From Sipunculus nudus (taxonomy: Eukaryota > Annelida > Sipuncula > Golfingiida > Sipunculidae): DNA of 64,000 nt. The notes beneath the pieces were generated by a model that worked only from the letters and a program-made list of their open reading frames with translations, was not told the DNA's origin and did not search any database. Within the stretch, counting starts at the first letter, position 1; each line of letters begins with the position of its first letter. The position numbers and the translations under genes are program-made. Location of the stretch: NCBI GenBank assembly GCA_026874595.1, contig CM049311.1, positions 17,135,676 to 17,199,675 on the forward strand. Reading direction: 5' to 3'. This document shows positions 24,746 through 38,000 of the stretch, in pieces.

Positions 24746-26811
24746 CTCAGCCCTCATATCTCCCATAGGCCTTCCCACTGTTTTTCTTTGGAGACACTGT
24801 GTGTGCTAATAAAAAATCAATTTCTCCAGGCGACAATATGTGTATTGTTTTCTCAGCCACGCCCATTTCGGGGGGTGGAGGGGGGATGGTTAGGTTAAGG
24901 TTGAAGAGAATTTGATTGTGACTTAGACATCCTGTCAAATATAACATTTTTAAGTAATACCATAATCTGTCACTGTCATGATTGATCTGATATCCAACAT
25001 TTCTTCAAAAATTGAAAATATGGAATAAGATAGATCAGTTTTACATCCGCATCAAAGCACGCGTGAGAATTAATTCACTACTAGATAAGAGGGTCTCCGT
25101 ATATTAATGAGTTAAACTAATTAAACCTCTATTTAATTATTACCTTAACTGACGGGGACCTTAAACTAACTTTTAACCATCTAAGGAAATTCAACGAATG
25201 ATTAAGGTTGAATATATTCATTATTTCCTCCGCAAATGAGGTTATGTTTTCGCCATTGTTTATCATATTTGTTGGTTTATTTCTTGGTTAACTTGTTCTT
25301 TCATTTGTTGGTTGACTGTTTGTTCATCTGTTATTTAACTGTTTTTCTTTTTAGTTTGATAAGATTTTGACGCAAAAACTACGATATCGATTTCCAGGAA
25401 TATCGTTAAAATCGAGTGGTGAAGCATAGGCTTGGGGGAAATATTTTGGGCCCGGTCCCACTATATCGTCGGTTACCAACATATTGTTTGTTCGCCCATG
25501 GCGGAGGTAAGCGCTCATCTGCTTATAATTTCTACCTATCTCTATTTCCAGTGTATTGATCAACGAGACAAAATCTAAAAAGCAACTAATACGCAAGATT
25601 TTACTGTTGTAGTTAAACCGAGATCTAAAAAATAAAATTTCAAATAATTTAAATATCTTGTGACTGCTAGATATCACGCAAGAAGGTTAATATTGTATCC
25701 TTAATTCGTTCAGTAAAACATAATTGATTGATCGTATCATTTAATTTGGTGGTGGTCATAACTTGGTGAAATTTGAATGAAAATTGAGATATTGTTAAAA
25801 TGTAAAATGTTAAACACTAAGTGTTCTTTCATCTAACATATTTTGTATTCGGTATGATATTCTTCCTCGGTTTTATATGAACCACATAGATTTATAAAAG
25901 TAATGTCAAACACCAGTGCTTTATCGAGCGTTTTTTTTAAGTATACTTTATGCATGCTCTGGCGTACCAAATGACACGATGCTCACGCCGGCATGACATA
26001 ACGCGATCTTTCACTGTGAATTTATTGAATCAGCAAGGTAGACTAGACGTCAACTGTCACCTGCTGTGACGATCCATCTTCCATCCCTCGTACACCCTCT
26101 TGTCCCCTGTAATTAAATGATGGTATGTAATGAAGCGCTCTGGGGGATGTCCCCCGCAAGGTTTTTACAGCCCAGCACTTTGACTGAACACGGGTACCTT
26201 TTTATAGAAAAGCGCCTCAATGAAGCTCGGCTATAGACTGTACATAACATTTTAACGAACCTTAATTGAGAATCAATGAGATATAGTAGAGCAGAGGAGT
26301 GGGGAAATATGACGTTGTCAAACGTCTATGCTTTAATTGTAATTACCCTCAGGGACGAGTAATTAATAATTATGTATGTGCAACAACTGGTGATGAACCC
26401 TGGTGAGAGAACATAATCATGTCTCACATCATGTGAAAGTGGCGTTAAAGTGAATGTTCAATAATAACTTGAAAGAACTGTCTTAGTATATGGGCAACGA
26501 TTACATTCAAACTGACGCAAGGATGTTTTTATTTATACCCCAGGTGATAATAATGCGTTATTATTCAGTTCTCCTTAATTAATACATCAGCTGATGTTAT
26601 TAAATGTGACAGCAGGCAATGTACATGTTTTAGTAGTATCTGAAATGACCATATCTGTATTATTACCTTTGACATATTAAAGCACATATATTAAACGGTA
26701 GACCTCGGATGGCAACTGTTGTATAAGATGAGCGACTCCAAGATGCCTTTCCTCATAAATTAAGATTTAAATTAAATATTGCTTCCGTCTCTTATTATTA
26801 TGATTATAAGT

Positions 26812-26980
26812 AGTAGTAGTAGTAGTAGCAGTAGTAGCAAACTAGTAGCAGTAGTAGTAGGAGGAAGAGGAGTACTGAGTATTAGTAGTAATAGAAATAA
26901 TAGTAGTAGCAGTAGGAGAACTAAGTACTTATTAATATTTGTACTAGTAGTAGTAGTAATAATAATAGTGATAATAATAT
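26812..26980. repeat. Imperfect (AGT)n trinucleotide repeat
   Basis: Runs of agtagtagt, with interspersed agc and agg, change into aataat at the right end. The poly-Ser and poly-Leu/Ile open frames here are repeat artefacts. Confidence 0.85.
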
Positions 26981-28083
26981 GATATAAAGGGCTAGGGACA
27001 TTAACTTTTTTAGGGCTGCCTTGTTCACTCGCCTTCACCTATGAATGAACCATGCACTAGGAGAACTATGACACCCCCCCCCCCTCCCCCCCGGTTACAT
27101 ATCATTGAATACGATTCCTTTTGGCGGTATACCTGTCGTGCCAGACAAACTTTTAGTTCAAGAGATCTATTAACCAGACTTTTGTCTGTAGAATGTATGT
27201 GATGCACGGCTTGCTCTGAGTACATATTAATGAACTGTAGGTAATATCAGCTAGGAAAGTTTTTTTAACGCCTTTGTGATGAATGTATTAACTTGATCAT
27301 CTACAAGCTGTTAGTAAACATAAGGTTTGCACTTATGTTGACAAACTGAAACCCATGTGACTGAAGATGGTTGGTTGCATATTTGCATAAGTTGATGGGT
27401 TATTAGTAGCAAAGCGCTGTTTGAAAAAAAAAATCCGGTTCGTCTGACTTGCCGCCTGAAGCCCTTCTTGAATACGTTTGGTCCCCCCCCCAAACAGATA
27501 TGCAATAAATACTGTGGTTGGCTTCTTATTCGTGAAGCTTGAATTCTCGCGATTTCTTCATTTTGAACGTTTCGCCAGGGTTTTATTTTCGCGATCTAAC
27601 ATGTTCCTATAAAATCATAATAAATAAGGTTTTTTTGCTAATTTTATAATAATATAAAAAATTGGACCATTCTTCATTCAATTAAGTAACTGTCGTTGTT
27701 TTTATAACCTGTGTCACGGTCGATCACCCCGGTAATTACTTTGTGTTTGTACAGCAATGACGATACCATACACTAATTGCTGATTAGCGAGTCGAGTCTT
27801 CATTAACAACTCATCTGTCACCAGAGGTGTAATAACTAATCCATTTGTGAAGATGCACCATCCCTGTTGTCCTATGTTAATGTGCCCGCGAGAATGGTTT
27901 TCAACCATTCAAGTTGATGGAACCATCGGGCGTCTTATTCCCGAAAGTTTCATATTCGCGATTCTTTCCTATTCAAGAATATTGCGAAATTAAAACCCTC
28001 GCGAACAAATAGGCAACCGCAGCATATAAAGAATACGAACAGTTTATGTGCGGATTGATTGGTGTTGTCTCTATTGGTTTTAT

Positions 28084-29159
28084 TAGAGCCCGCCGCTGCT
28101 GTTATATTAGGCCGCCGCGAGCCGGGTTAAGATCAAGCCTAGTCGAGCCAAAATTTTTCAGGAGGCGCAGCCGATATTTCATGAAGCCGAAGTGAGGCGA
28201 ATTTGTTCAGCTTAGTTTGGCTTGAGAAAAAAATAATACAAAAAGATATTTTTTATACAATTAAAAATGTAAAAACAAAAATTTTCAGGTTTGTTATTTT
28301 TTATCTCTTGTCGCTGAAAGGAAACGGTAAATTGTTTAAGTATGAAAGTGTTGACTTATGAACCAACGGGAGAAACTATACACTCTATATTGAATCACAA
28401 ACTAATTAAATGTAAAATGGATGAAATATATCACATATAATATAGATAATTTGCTTAAATAAAAAGGGTACTTTATAAAATCGTCAAATTAAGAGGCTTA
28501 CAGGTCAGTTTGATGGGGCCCTTACACCTGTAAAGTATGTTGAATTGACACGAAAAATAGCCTCTTCCCTTTAAAATAAACCTGTACCAAGCAAAAAAAT
28601 TGCCTTAAAACCGTTTGCTTATTCCTGTAAACGAGTGTTAAAAATGAGTGGGCAGGGCACGATTACATGTGTCAACAAAAACACGGCGCGTGGGGCCTTG
28701 TGCATGGCGGAGCCACAACAAATGTCAATCAGGAGATGCCTTGACTGACTTGGCCTTAAAATGTAATACATGTACATGTATCCGCTTGCTGAAACGCATT
28801 GCGCATTACGGCTCACGATAGGACCACCAGTCACATGGTCTTGTTATGGTAAACAGTCACACATGAACTGTGTTTACCAACACGCAGAGCCATAACAAGG
28901 TGCTAAACAGCCGTATGCAAGGTATTGAGAATATATGCGGGGAAGGTTTTGTTGGAAACATTTGTATTAAGCAAAACTGAACTGATAGGGTAAAAGAATG
29001 GGCGTAATATTGCTCTTGTTCAAGTCTCTTTATTAGGCCAGTCGACATTTCGCAGGCCGAGTCAAGCCACGAAAGTTTACTAGTTTACTACTAAACTCAG
29101 CCGTCCATTGGTCCAAGCCAGAGACATTTGTGTGGCAAACACGGCTTTGGGCTCTAATT
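28084..29159. mobile_element. Putative TIR element with TTAGAGCCC ends
   Basis: The left end ATTAGAGCCCGCCGC and the right end GGCTTTGGGCTCTAAT are inverted relative to each other (ATTAGAGCCC shared exactly). The internal ends are rich in 'gccgagtcaagcc' / 'gagccgggtt' blocks. I could not fix a target duplication and no transposase is seen. It may be a non-autonomous hAT-like element. Confidence 0.4.
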
Positions 29160-31273
29160 TGTATAAAATGGTTCAAGGGATTACCATTAAAAACGTTAAT
29201 TATAAGAAAAGGGCCGTTTAAGTATGTTTTCGTTGAAAAAATCATGTGGACTGATCACAACTTAATACTAAGTATTGAGAAAGTATAATTTACAAATTAC
29301 CATTTTTTTATATTTTGACTAGTTCGTTCGAATGCCGAATAATAAATCGGATATAATCTTGAATTTGCGTAAATATGAATGCAATTAAGCATACACGTAT
29401 ATTTATAAAAGCTTATATACTAGAATCATATTACTTTATGACATGTTACTGAATAATTTTAAATTTACAATGAAGTAAACTTATACAGACATGTTTCATT
29501 AATATCACACCCTATGAATTCGAATCTGAATATGATATGCTTATAATTATCCAAATTACTAACAATATGGTTTCATTGAGAAATATCTATGTTTTCTCAT
29601 ACACATGTCGGAAATATAAAAAATACTAAGGTGAATAAATATAAATGAAAAATACTGGTTAACAACGCTGCACGTCATTATATTAATCATTATGCCATGC
29701 CTCTGGCAACGCCAGGATTTTCATTTAAACTTAAAATATCTGCGCATTTTCGTTATCTTAATCATCATATAAATTTCATGTAAACTGAATTTCGCTATTG
29801 TCACTGAACATGTTTTCCAGTATTTGGTAAATAATTATAGCTATTATATAAATTAAAGAAAAAAAAAACATAAGAAAAAAACCTTTATCTGTATCAAACC
29901 TTGGTTCGGTAAGGATAGATATGAAGTTGAAGCTTTTTGTCAGAATCCTATCTTGGGGAAAGGGATGAAGCCCTCAGCTCTGGTGTGATTTTGTAGCCTC
30001 CATGAAAGATATGATCACGTGCTCACGCCCCCTCTTAGCATACGGCTTAAAATGCCTCTGTAACACCTATCATTCCGCACTTGAACTTGCTTGAGTAATT
30101 CACCGGAGACACTCTTGACACAATAAAAATCGAAATGACACAGACATGACAAACACAGACTCTCGGATCAAGTAGCCGACAATAGTGATCTGTACTGTCG
30201 CTATACTCAAGCACGCACAATAAAGATAAGCTTTCCCATGCCGGCTAGTTCAAAAGCTGGCAATACACAATGCAATTTTCTACAGTATCTAACTAAAAAA
30301 ACATTTTCTTTTATTGAAGACTGATATTCAGATAAAAAGATTGTATATGCAACAGAACACTAATTTTCAGTAAAACAGACAACTTTCCGAATTTCAACTG
30401 TTATGAAGCGAAAAATATTTCGCACATTTTGGGTAACATAATCCGAAAATAATATCCTCAACGTTATCCCCATTTGTTCCTAAATATCGCTCAAATTTAC
30501 CAAGGAATTTACAATACAAGAGTCCTGTTACTGCGTTGGCAGAATTACATAAGACAGCTTCACATGTATGCTGAAATATATGCAGTACAACTTCAGATGT
30601 ATGCTTAAATGTAAGTAGTACCGTCTCTGCATATCTAATAAAGATCGCTTGTTGATTGCACGCAAACAGTGTACGCACACAACACCTGAAGTCCTGAGTT
30701 CTAACCCAAACACGGTATACACCTTGACAATGCCCCGTGTATTTACACCGATTTTGTACCACCTCCAGTGCACTGCGTGGATATTTGAACAAATACTTGA
30801 ACCCTTGGTCCCTTATTGTCTCATCAGTACTAGATGTCACATTTTATGTTGTCATTGCAATGAGCAGCAGATATTGCGTGTTGTTGGCCCGGAATGCGAG
30901 AGTATATGAAAGGGAGATATAATAGTGACCTTTGTTGGATGTACCTCTCTATGATTCGTACGTACCCAACCTCTATTCTTGTAATGTGGTAGCCTACAGA
31001 GAAGGTATTGTGTATCAGATGCTGACCCATTACAGTTTGGTTGTGTTGTGCACGTGGATTGTCATGGTCTGAAGTGTGAAAACGGCCGGGACACTTTGAG
31101 GCAGTTCTGCTAATCCCCGCGTGGAAAAGACCGACTTTTGCAGATGAAAATATCAGTTCTCCTGGGAAACCGATATATGAAATCCTGTTCAGTTAGTCTT
31201 TGGCATTTTAAACTCAGTAAATGTTTTATTTAAAGTTACAGCCACATTCCTAATGCAAGAAATAATAAGGACA

Positions 31274-31280
31274 TATAAAG
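31274..31280 (+). promoter_or_regulatory. Candidate TATA box of SLC22 gene
   Basis: TATAAAG lies about 150 bases upstream of the ATG, predicting an unspliced leader of about 120 bases. The leader contains a two-codon upstream ORF (ATG TGT TAG near 31391). Confidence 0.35.
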
Positions 31281-31426
31281 AATAAGAAAGACACATCCAT
31301 CGAAGGAGTATTTGAAACTTGGTGAGTGATAAAACTTACAAGTTCCCGAGAACTCATATTTTACGAAACCTTTCCATCACATTGGTGTTGTATGTGTTAG
31401 GGTAAGTGTGAACATCACGTCTTACA

Positions 31427-31828
31427 ATGGAATTTGACGACTTGTTGAAACAAATCGGAGAGTTTGGGAGGTACCAGAAATGGCTGTTTTTCCTATTGTC
31501 GCTGACCGGTTTCGCCATCGCCATCAGTAACATGGGTATAGTGTTCCTTGCCGGCGTCCCTGATCATTGGTGCTCTGTTCCGGAGCTGGACGTCCTGAAC
31601 CTGACTCGGGAACAGAAGCTGAGTTACAGCATCCCACAGGAGGATAAGGATGGACAGACAGTCTACAGCTCTTGTAAAGTCTATGACAGAAACTATTCCG
31701 TGGTCAGCGAAGATGATGTCCTCCGTGATATAAAAGACAACACTTCTTTTGTAGGCCTGAAGAGTGTTCCATGCTCGCGAGGATGGACGTATGATCAATC
31801 TCTCTACCTATCCACTATTGTAACAGAG
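31427..31828 (+). CDS. SLC22 exon 1 (residues 1-134)
   Basis: Starts MEFDDLLKQIGEFGRYQKW, the usual SLC22 N-terminus, then TM1 and most of the glycosylated loop. The donor is GAG|GTACGT, phase 0. Confidence 0.93.
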
Positions 31829-33726
31829 GTACGTACATATGGTCGCTTTTATTAAGTAAAGACATAAAGAAGGAAAAGATGACGCAAAAGCGCTCTACTT
31901 AGAGAATCTGAGATCTCCCGCAGGGGCGGACTTAGGATTTAGGAAAAGGGGGGGGGGGGTCCAGGCCGCAAAATTTTGTCTAAAGCTCTTAAAAAGTTGC
32001 TTCTGATAAAAAGGGGGGGGGGGGTCCGGACCCCCTGGACCCTCCCCCCCCCCCCCCACCCCAACCTGGATCCGCTTCTGCCCCGCATCATGCGCTCTGT
32101 TAGCAAGGAAAAGGTGGATGATAAGAGATTGCTGAACCATTTTGCTTAAATAAAGCGGAAATTTAGAGATGATAGAAAATGGGCAAATGCAATTAACTCT
32201 TATTGTACAACGTCAAGTCAAGGAAATAGGGGCTGGAGTTTTGATACTTTTGTCATGGCTTGCATCCCAGGACATGGTGCTAATTAATTAGAGGAGAGGG
32301 TGCATACGTGTCGATATAATAAACACAGGAGTCCTGACCCTTACTACAACCATCGCTCTACTCCAACGGGCATCTAACACAAGTGGTGGGGGCTGAGGGG
32401 TGGGGGGGGGGGGGGTTGATATTATTAGTACAGGAGTCCTGGCCCCCTACTACAACCTTTGCTCTACTCCAAATGTCATTTTAGCAAATCGTATCTAGCC
32501 CATGGGCTGGGAACGATCACCGTGCAACCCTCTGTGTGTTTTTTTTATGTTACAAGTATTTTAAGATGCCCAAGTATGTCAAGATTATCAATTAAAATGT
32601 GAACATTGATTTTTTTGGATACACTACCCTTTTAGGCTATTTAAAGACAAACTCGTCATACCACAAGGCAATCACGGGCAGGCAGCATTGAAAAGGGGGG
32701 GGGGGGGAATGTAAATGCTTATAGCTCGCTTAATATGATACATATTCAATTCAAATAAAAAGTGATGTATTTGCTATTAGAAAAGGAAAGTCACTGTAAA
32801 AATAATCATATAAATATATAATTTGATTTTGATTAAGGAATTAATTACTTTACTAATAAAATATCCTGAAAGAATCCTGTCACTGATAAAAATAATCATA
32901 AAAATGTGTCATAAGTTTTAAGCATTTAATTACGATTATAAAAAATTAAATTTGAAAAGAATTGTTGAATTTCATAGATTTTCTTCAAACTTTTCATTGT
33001 GAATGTTTTAACAAGATAATGACTGTTGACATTTCTAAAGTTCTTATTTATTAACACACTAGTTCCTGTCAATCTTGGAATCATTTTTTATTTATAATAG
33101 TATAAATATTCGACCATATGCACATTAATGAATGACAATATGTTAATTCTGATTTATAATATCCTCTCTACAACGTGTGTTCAGTGTTTCACTTTCGATG
33201 TACCTCACCGTGATGCTTCCCTAATGCCATAAATTTTCATTATTTTTATTCAGTGTGAAAACACTAGTTAACACTTTCTCTCAGATCATTTCGAATGTAT
33301 AAGTTTATTAGGAATTAAAATTCCTCCTAGAATAAAACACCAATTCGTTGTATGTTAATCTTTCCGAATTGTTGTGACGTTTCTGTCCTTAAGAAGTAAG
33401 ACCTAATAATCAGATAATTCAATTACTTTAGGATTCCTGAAAGGTCTATAGGCTCAGTGCACAACGGCGGTCGAAGAGGAATAATGTTACACCACGGTTT
33501 TCTCGCAAGGTTGCAAGTTTCAGTTATCATGCATACTTATTAATCATGGCTTCGTCTGCTAAATTGTTTTATTTGGTTTTGGCTTATGTCCTGTTGTTCG
33601 TGTTTGTATTTAGTTTTTATGTTGTTGTAATTTCAAATATATAATGGCCCAGCAACATATTCCCGAGCAAGTTATTCCAAATCGTGTTCGCGGAAGGAAA
33701 CATCTAATTTTAATTTATAAAAATGA

Positions 33727-33776
<50 letters not shown>

Positions 33777-35033
33777 TGTAGTGCATATAGATTGGCGGCC
33801 TGAATGTTTTCGGGTGACCATTGCAGTATGGTGAGTATTATGCTATGAGAGTGCTTTAAAAACATCAAAACTTGAAAGAAGAAAACTACTTTTATAATTT
33901 AACCCAGTCTTTAAATTCTACTTGAGAAGCCATGTCAAGGGGCTGCCAGACAAGATGCAGGCGCTTTTTATATGATCCTTGGGCGAGTGGGACTTCATAG
34001 TTCAAATTGCTCTTGCATGGTACCTCAATTTCTAAGCAAACAATACGGGTAGCCAGCTTGTCTATACACCCTCTCCTCTAATTAATTAGCCTATGGCATA
34101 GCTTGCACTCTGCCTTGGGGCGCAAACTATCCCAAAGGTGTCAAGTATACTAAAGTAGCAAGCTTTGTACCCTTATAAGCTTAGATGTAAAGAAATTCAC
34201 AGAGGATTTAGTAGGGAGCTGCGTATAGAGCAATAAACGCTTAACACCTAATACAGAGGCTCATGTATCAGGGGGGTTTCAAGGTAGTTGCTTGACCAAA
34301 AACCACTAATAGGACTAAAATTATAATGTTTTGACCCCAATGAACAGCTTGATAGTGATATTTACCGCAAGAGGTGCCGACCAGACCGCATCCACAATTT
34401 TGGACTGGACCACACCGCACCGGAAACACAAATACCGGACCGGACAAGTCCCTTCTGAAATTTAATGATTTGTTCCCTTTTTGACTTTCTTCTAGCAATA
34501 AATGTACTAGGACCACTGGCAATAATTTTATTTATTTAATTCATAATAATTATCATTTTTGGCGTCTTATTTTTATCTTTTATAATTTTATTTTTAATTA
34601 TACTTTAAATTATTGTTTATTTAATTATTATTGATTAATTGGACCGGACCAGTCTACAGCTGGACCGGACCGCTATGGTGATTGACCGGACCACTGTGTC
34701 CGGTCCGCGCCTCTATTTTTCGGTACAGACTGATGGGAAATATTACAGGCCTTTGAAATCGTTAATAACATTTGTTTAAATCTTCATGCTCGAATTTTAT
34801 CTATCAGTAGTTTTTCGAAATGATAATGTACTGGTTTGCCACAAGGTGTCTACACATTGGAATACTATATTAAATATATATAATTAAAAAAATCCAGGAG
34901 CTGATATACACCATAATTTATGACGCTATACTTGAAACATAATAATCCTAATATAATAATCCAACATGACGCTGCATGCTGTTCAACTGAAGCACAAAAT
35001 ATCAACTTGAATACGTTATATATTTGTGCTTAT

Positions 35034-35089
<56 letters not shown>

Positions 35090-38000
35090 TTATATATGTG
35101 TGCATGGTAACGCTGTAATGACGTACTCGACAAGACGGATTGGTGTAGCACTGTCCTTGGTCCAATTTTGCTTCAAGTAGGACTATTTGCACGGAGGCTC
35201 GTTTACATGTATATTTATCTGACTACGTGGCCGGCGAAACACGGAGGGTGGGGGGGGGGGGGGGGGGGATTTGGGACCTCTCCCACAACTATACGATTTA
35301 AAATCATAATAAGTACCAGTATTCTCCCTTATATAGTCACTATTTTCTCCTGGACTGGCCTGTGTGATTATGCACCTTCTCCCACGGATCTACCTCATGT
35401 GGTCCACTCTCCACATACATTACCTACTTTGTACCCTCGATTCTTGGGGTACCATATATGTTATATATGCTGAAGTTGGTCTCAAGATTCCTTAAACTGG
35501 TGCTTGAGGTACAGGCCTCAGGGGGTTTTGCGTGTACTCTTTTCTAAATGAAATCTATACATCTCGAAGTTCGTATCTGTTTGGCTGGATTTATTCATTA
35601 AGTATGCTGCCTAGAGCTGTGAATATCTCCAGGGAATAAAAGCTATAGATGAGCTTTAACGTTTATTTTCCTGACAGTTCTGTCATGAGGAACAAAACAA
35701 AATGCAATGGGGATATAATTTCAAACCATAAGTGTGCATTATATCTGTGACAGCATTAAGAGAAAATACAATCTGATTTTTGCTAAGAATATGACAAAAG
35801 TTTAAAAAAATGCTGCTGTGTATTTACTGTGCCAGCTGAGGCTTACACAAGCGCAGTAATTTCCATGTAAAATAATCGACCCGCCAATCAAATCTCTGTA
35901 TATGTTGAAATTAAGACAAGCACGGTTTCAAGGGCCACATTATAAGGCCAATGTGCCACCCAAGTTCAGGGGAGTTTGGGTTAGGCCTCACAAGTATACA
36001 CATAACATTGTAATGCCTTTAGGGTGGGGGTTATTCGTTTGGGACAGAGAATCGAATCCGTGTATACTTTATATCAAAGGACGCCCTTACCATCAAGGAC
36101 CATTTTATAAAGAGTGGCGTATTCTTTGTATACATCGCCTTCGCGACTCCGTGATTTTAAAAATACATTAGCGAAACATGATCATGGCATTACTTGGAGC
36201 ACGATTGTCCCGGCACAGTGGGACACATCTTTTCTGTAGCGTGATGTCAACATGTACCTTAAGGGGAAATCCAAGCCAAATTTAGAGTGTGATGTAGGCC
36301 TATTTTAACATGTCAATAATACTAAGTAGTGGTAGAGGGGATTTGTCGGATTTTTAAGATTTAGGGGCCATCCATCATGACTCAATGAAATGAATGGTTC
36401 AAAGATTCAGTCTTATGAAGATTCGTCAAGAAACACCATTAATATACATTTATATATTTTAATATATTTTAATTAATTTGCCATCGAACTCTCGCGGTAT
36501 AAACCTCAAACATACCATCCTGAACATATACCCACGGTTACCTAGCCCATTGTGATCGTCTAGTATATATTTAAACATTCAAAATATTAAAAACTAATGT
36601 GTTATTTTATGTGTTAATTTTGTGTTAAATTTTGCAAGTTATGAATTATTTGATAGTATTTAGTCAAAAAGCTGATATAATGCATAGTCTCAGGCAAGAC
36701 TGAACACTGTGTGATTAACTGCAGTGCTCTAAGTGACAAGAGACAAACAGGCCTGACAACGATGCGGTTGTAATCACCAGGTATTTTCATTGATCATTTA
36801 GTCACAGATCGAAACAGAATGATCGAGTATAAGGAGGGTCCCTGCCTGATGAATAGTAGCTCAGGGATGAGGAATATTTTATAGATATATGGGTCGAGTT
36901 AAATGCTTCCATGCATTTAGTGTCATTTTAATACATGAACAATCTGTTTATGTACGCTTTAATGTATGCACTTTAATATATGCATACATGTTGCTGACTC
37001 TGTTTATATTATATACATGTATTTCAATAAATATTATGATGTGTGAGATGCTAGGGAACATTTTAAAAGTTTCAACTTTCAGTAAGAATCCTTATGTTTC
37101 AATTCGTTGTTTAATTTCTAATAAATATATATTGATTGTATATCTTGGATCAACACTGGAGATAAAGAATATCAATTAATCACTCACCTATATCATGGTG
37201 TAATGAACACTTTAAAGGTATGCGTCCTTTTTTTCAGTTCGGGCTTGTGTGTGATCAGAAATGGCTACAGGCAACAGCGTCGGCAGTGTATTTTGCCGGA
37301 GTCATGGCTGGCGCCCTCATATTTGGCACTCTGTCGGATCTGTAAGTATTTCTATTTAGACGAAATAAGACTGGATAAAATATACGATGACCAACATAAT
37401 GAAATTTCAGACAATTCAAATGTATTTAATAACTTTCCAGATTTTCTAGGATTTTTCTCTTTCCTTATCTAAATACAGTAAAGCTAACTAATATCTGCTT
37501 AATAATATACCTGAAATTAAACTTTTCCATAAACATTTAGAAAATAATAGGAATATTGTGGGTTTGTGACTGCTTCTTGCTTATTCTTTAACATTTGTTA
37601 ATTTATCCTTATTAAAATATTAATTAAATAATGAGATATGTTATAAGTGAAAAAAAGGTAATTTAAAGTTAATAGTACAGACGTACAGACAATTTATTTT
37701 CCGCCATATTGGCTCGACAAATCAATCAAAACCCATGTCTGTTTGTTTTTGTTTTCCTTAGCAGGATTTTAATCATTAGCTATGTCTACGGAACTTTGTG
37801 TTGGTTTGTCACATGAACCATGGAAGACATCAATATACATTTTTGATAATTCTGATTAAGGAACGAATCCAATATAAGAATAGTTTGCTTTGGCAGAGGT
37901 ATGCGCTCTACAAAGGGCCATTCTATATTTTAAAAATAATTTTCCATATTACTTTCAGCCTTGGCAGACGGAAGTCTATCCTGCTATCCGTGGTACTCTT

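Larger units (their letters stand above)
24750..31270. other. Intergenic between GPCR and SLC22 genes
   Basis: AT-rich sequence holding an (AGT/AGC)n-like trinucleotide region (26812-26980), a poly-C patch (27073-27092), a TIR-like element (28084-29159) and unremarkable sequence. One open frame of 148 codons on the minus strand (30394-30840) has no recognisable domain. Confidence 0.5.
31829..37237. other. SLC22 intron 1
   Basis: This 5.4-kb intron contains a CAGGGGCGGA element (31921-32080), a duplicated 'caggagtcctg...tactacaacc' block (32328-32475) around a poly-G run, (TA)n runs (33727-33774, 35037-35087), an ACCGG-rich element (34254-34715) and a poly-G run (35250-35268). No extra exon was recognised. 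Confidence 0.7.

Noticed and set aside
26772-27038. Poly-Ser and poly-Leu/Ile frames
   Set aside because: Translations of an AGT/AAT trinucleotide tract.
30394-30840. 148-codon minus-strand open frame
   Set aside because: No recognisable domain, and it includes imperfect short repeats of 'atgtatgct(g/t)aaa'; no splice or promoter context.
31895-32140. Gly/Pro-rich minus-strand frame
   Set aside because: It is produced by the G-runs and C-runs of the CAGGGGCGGA element.
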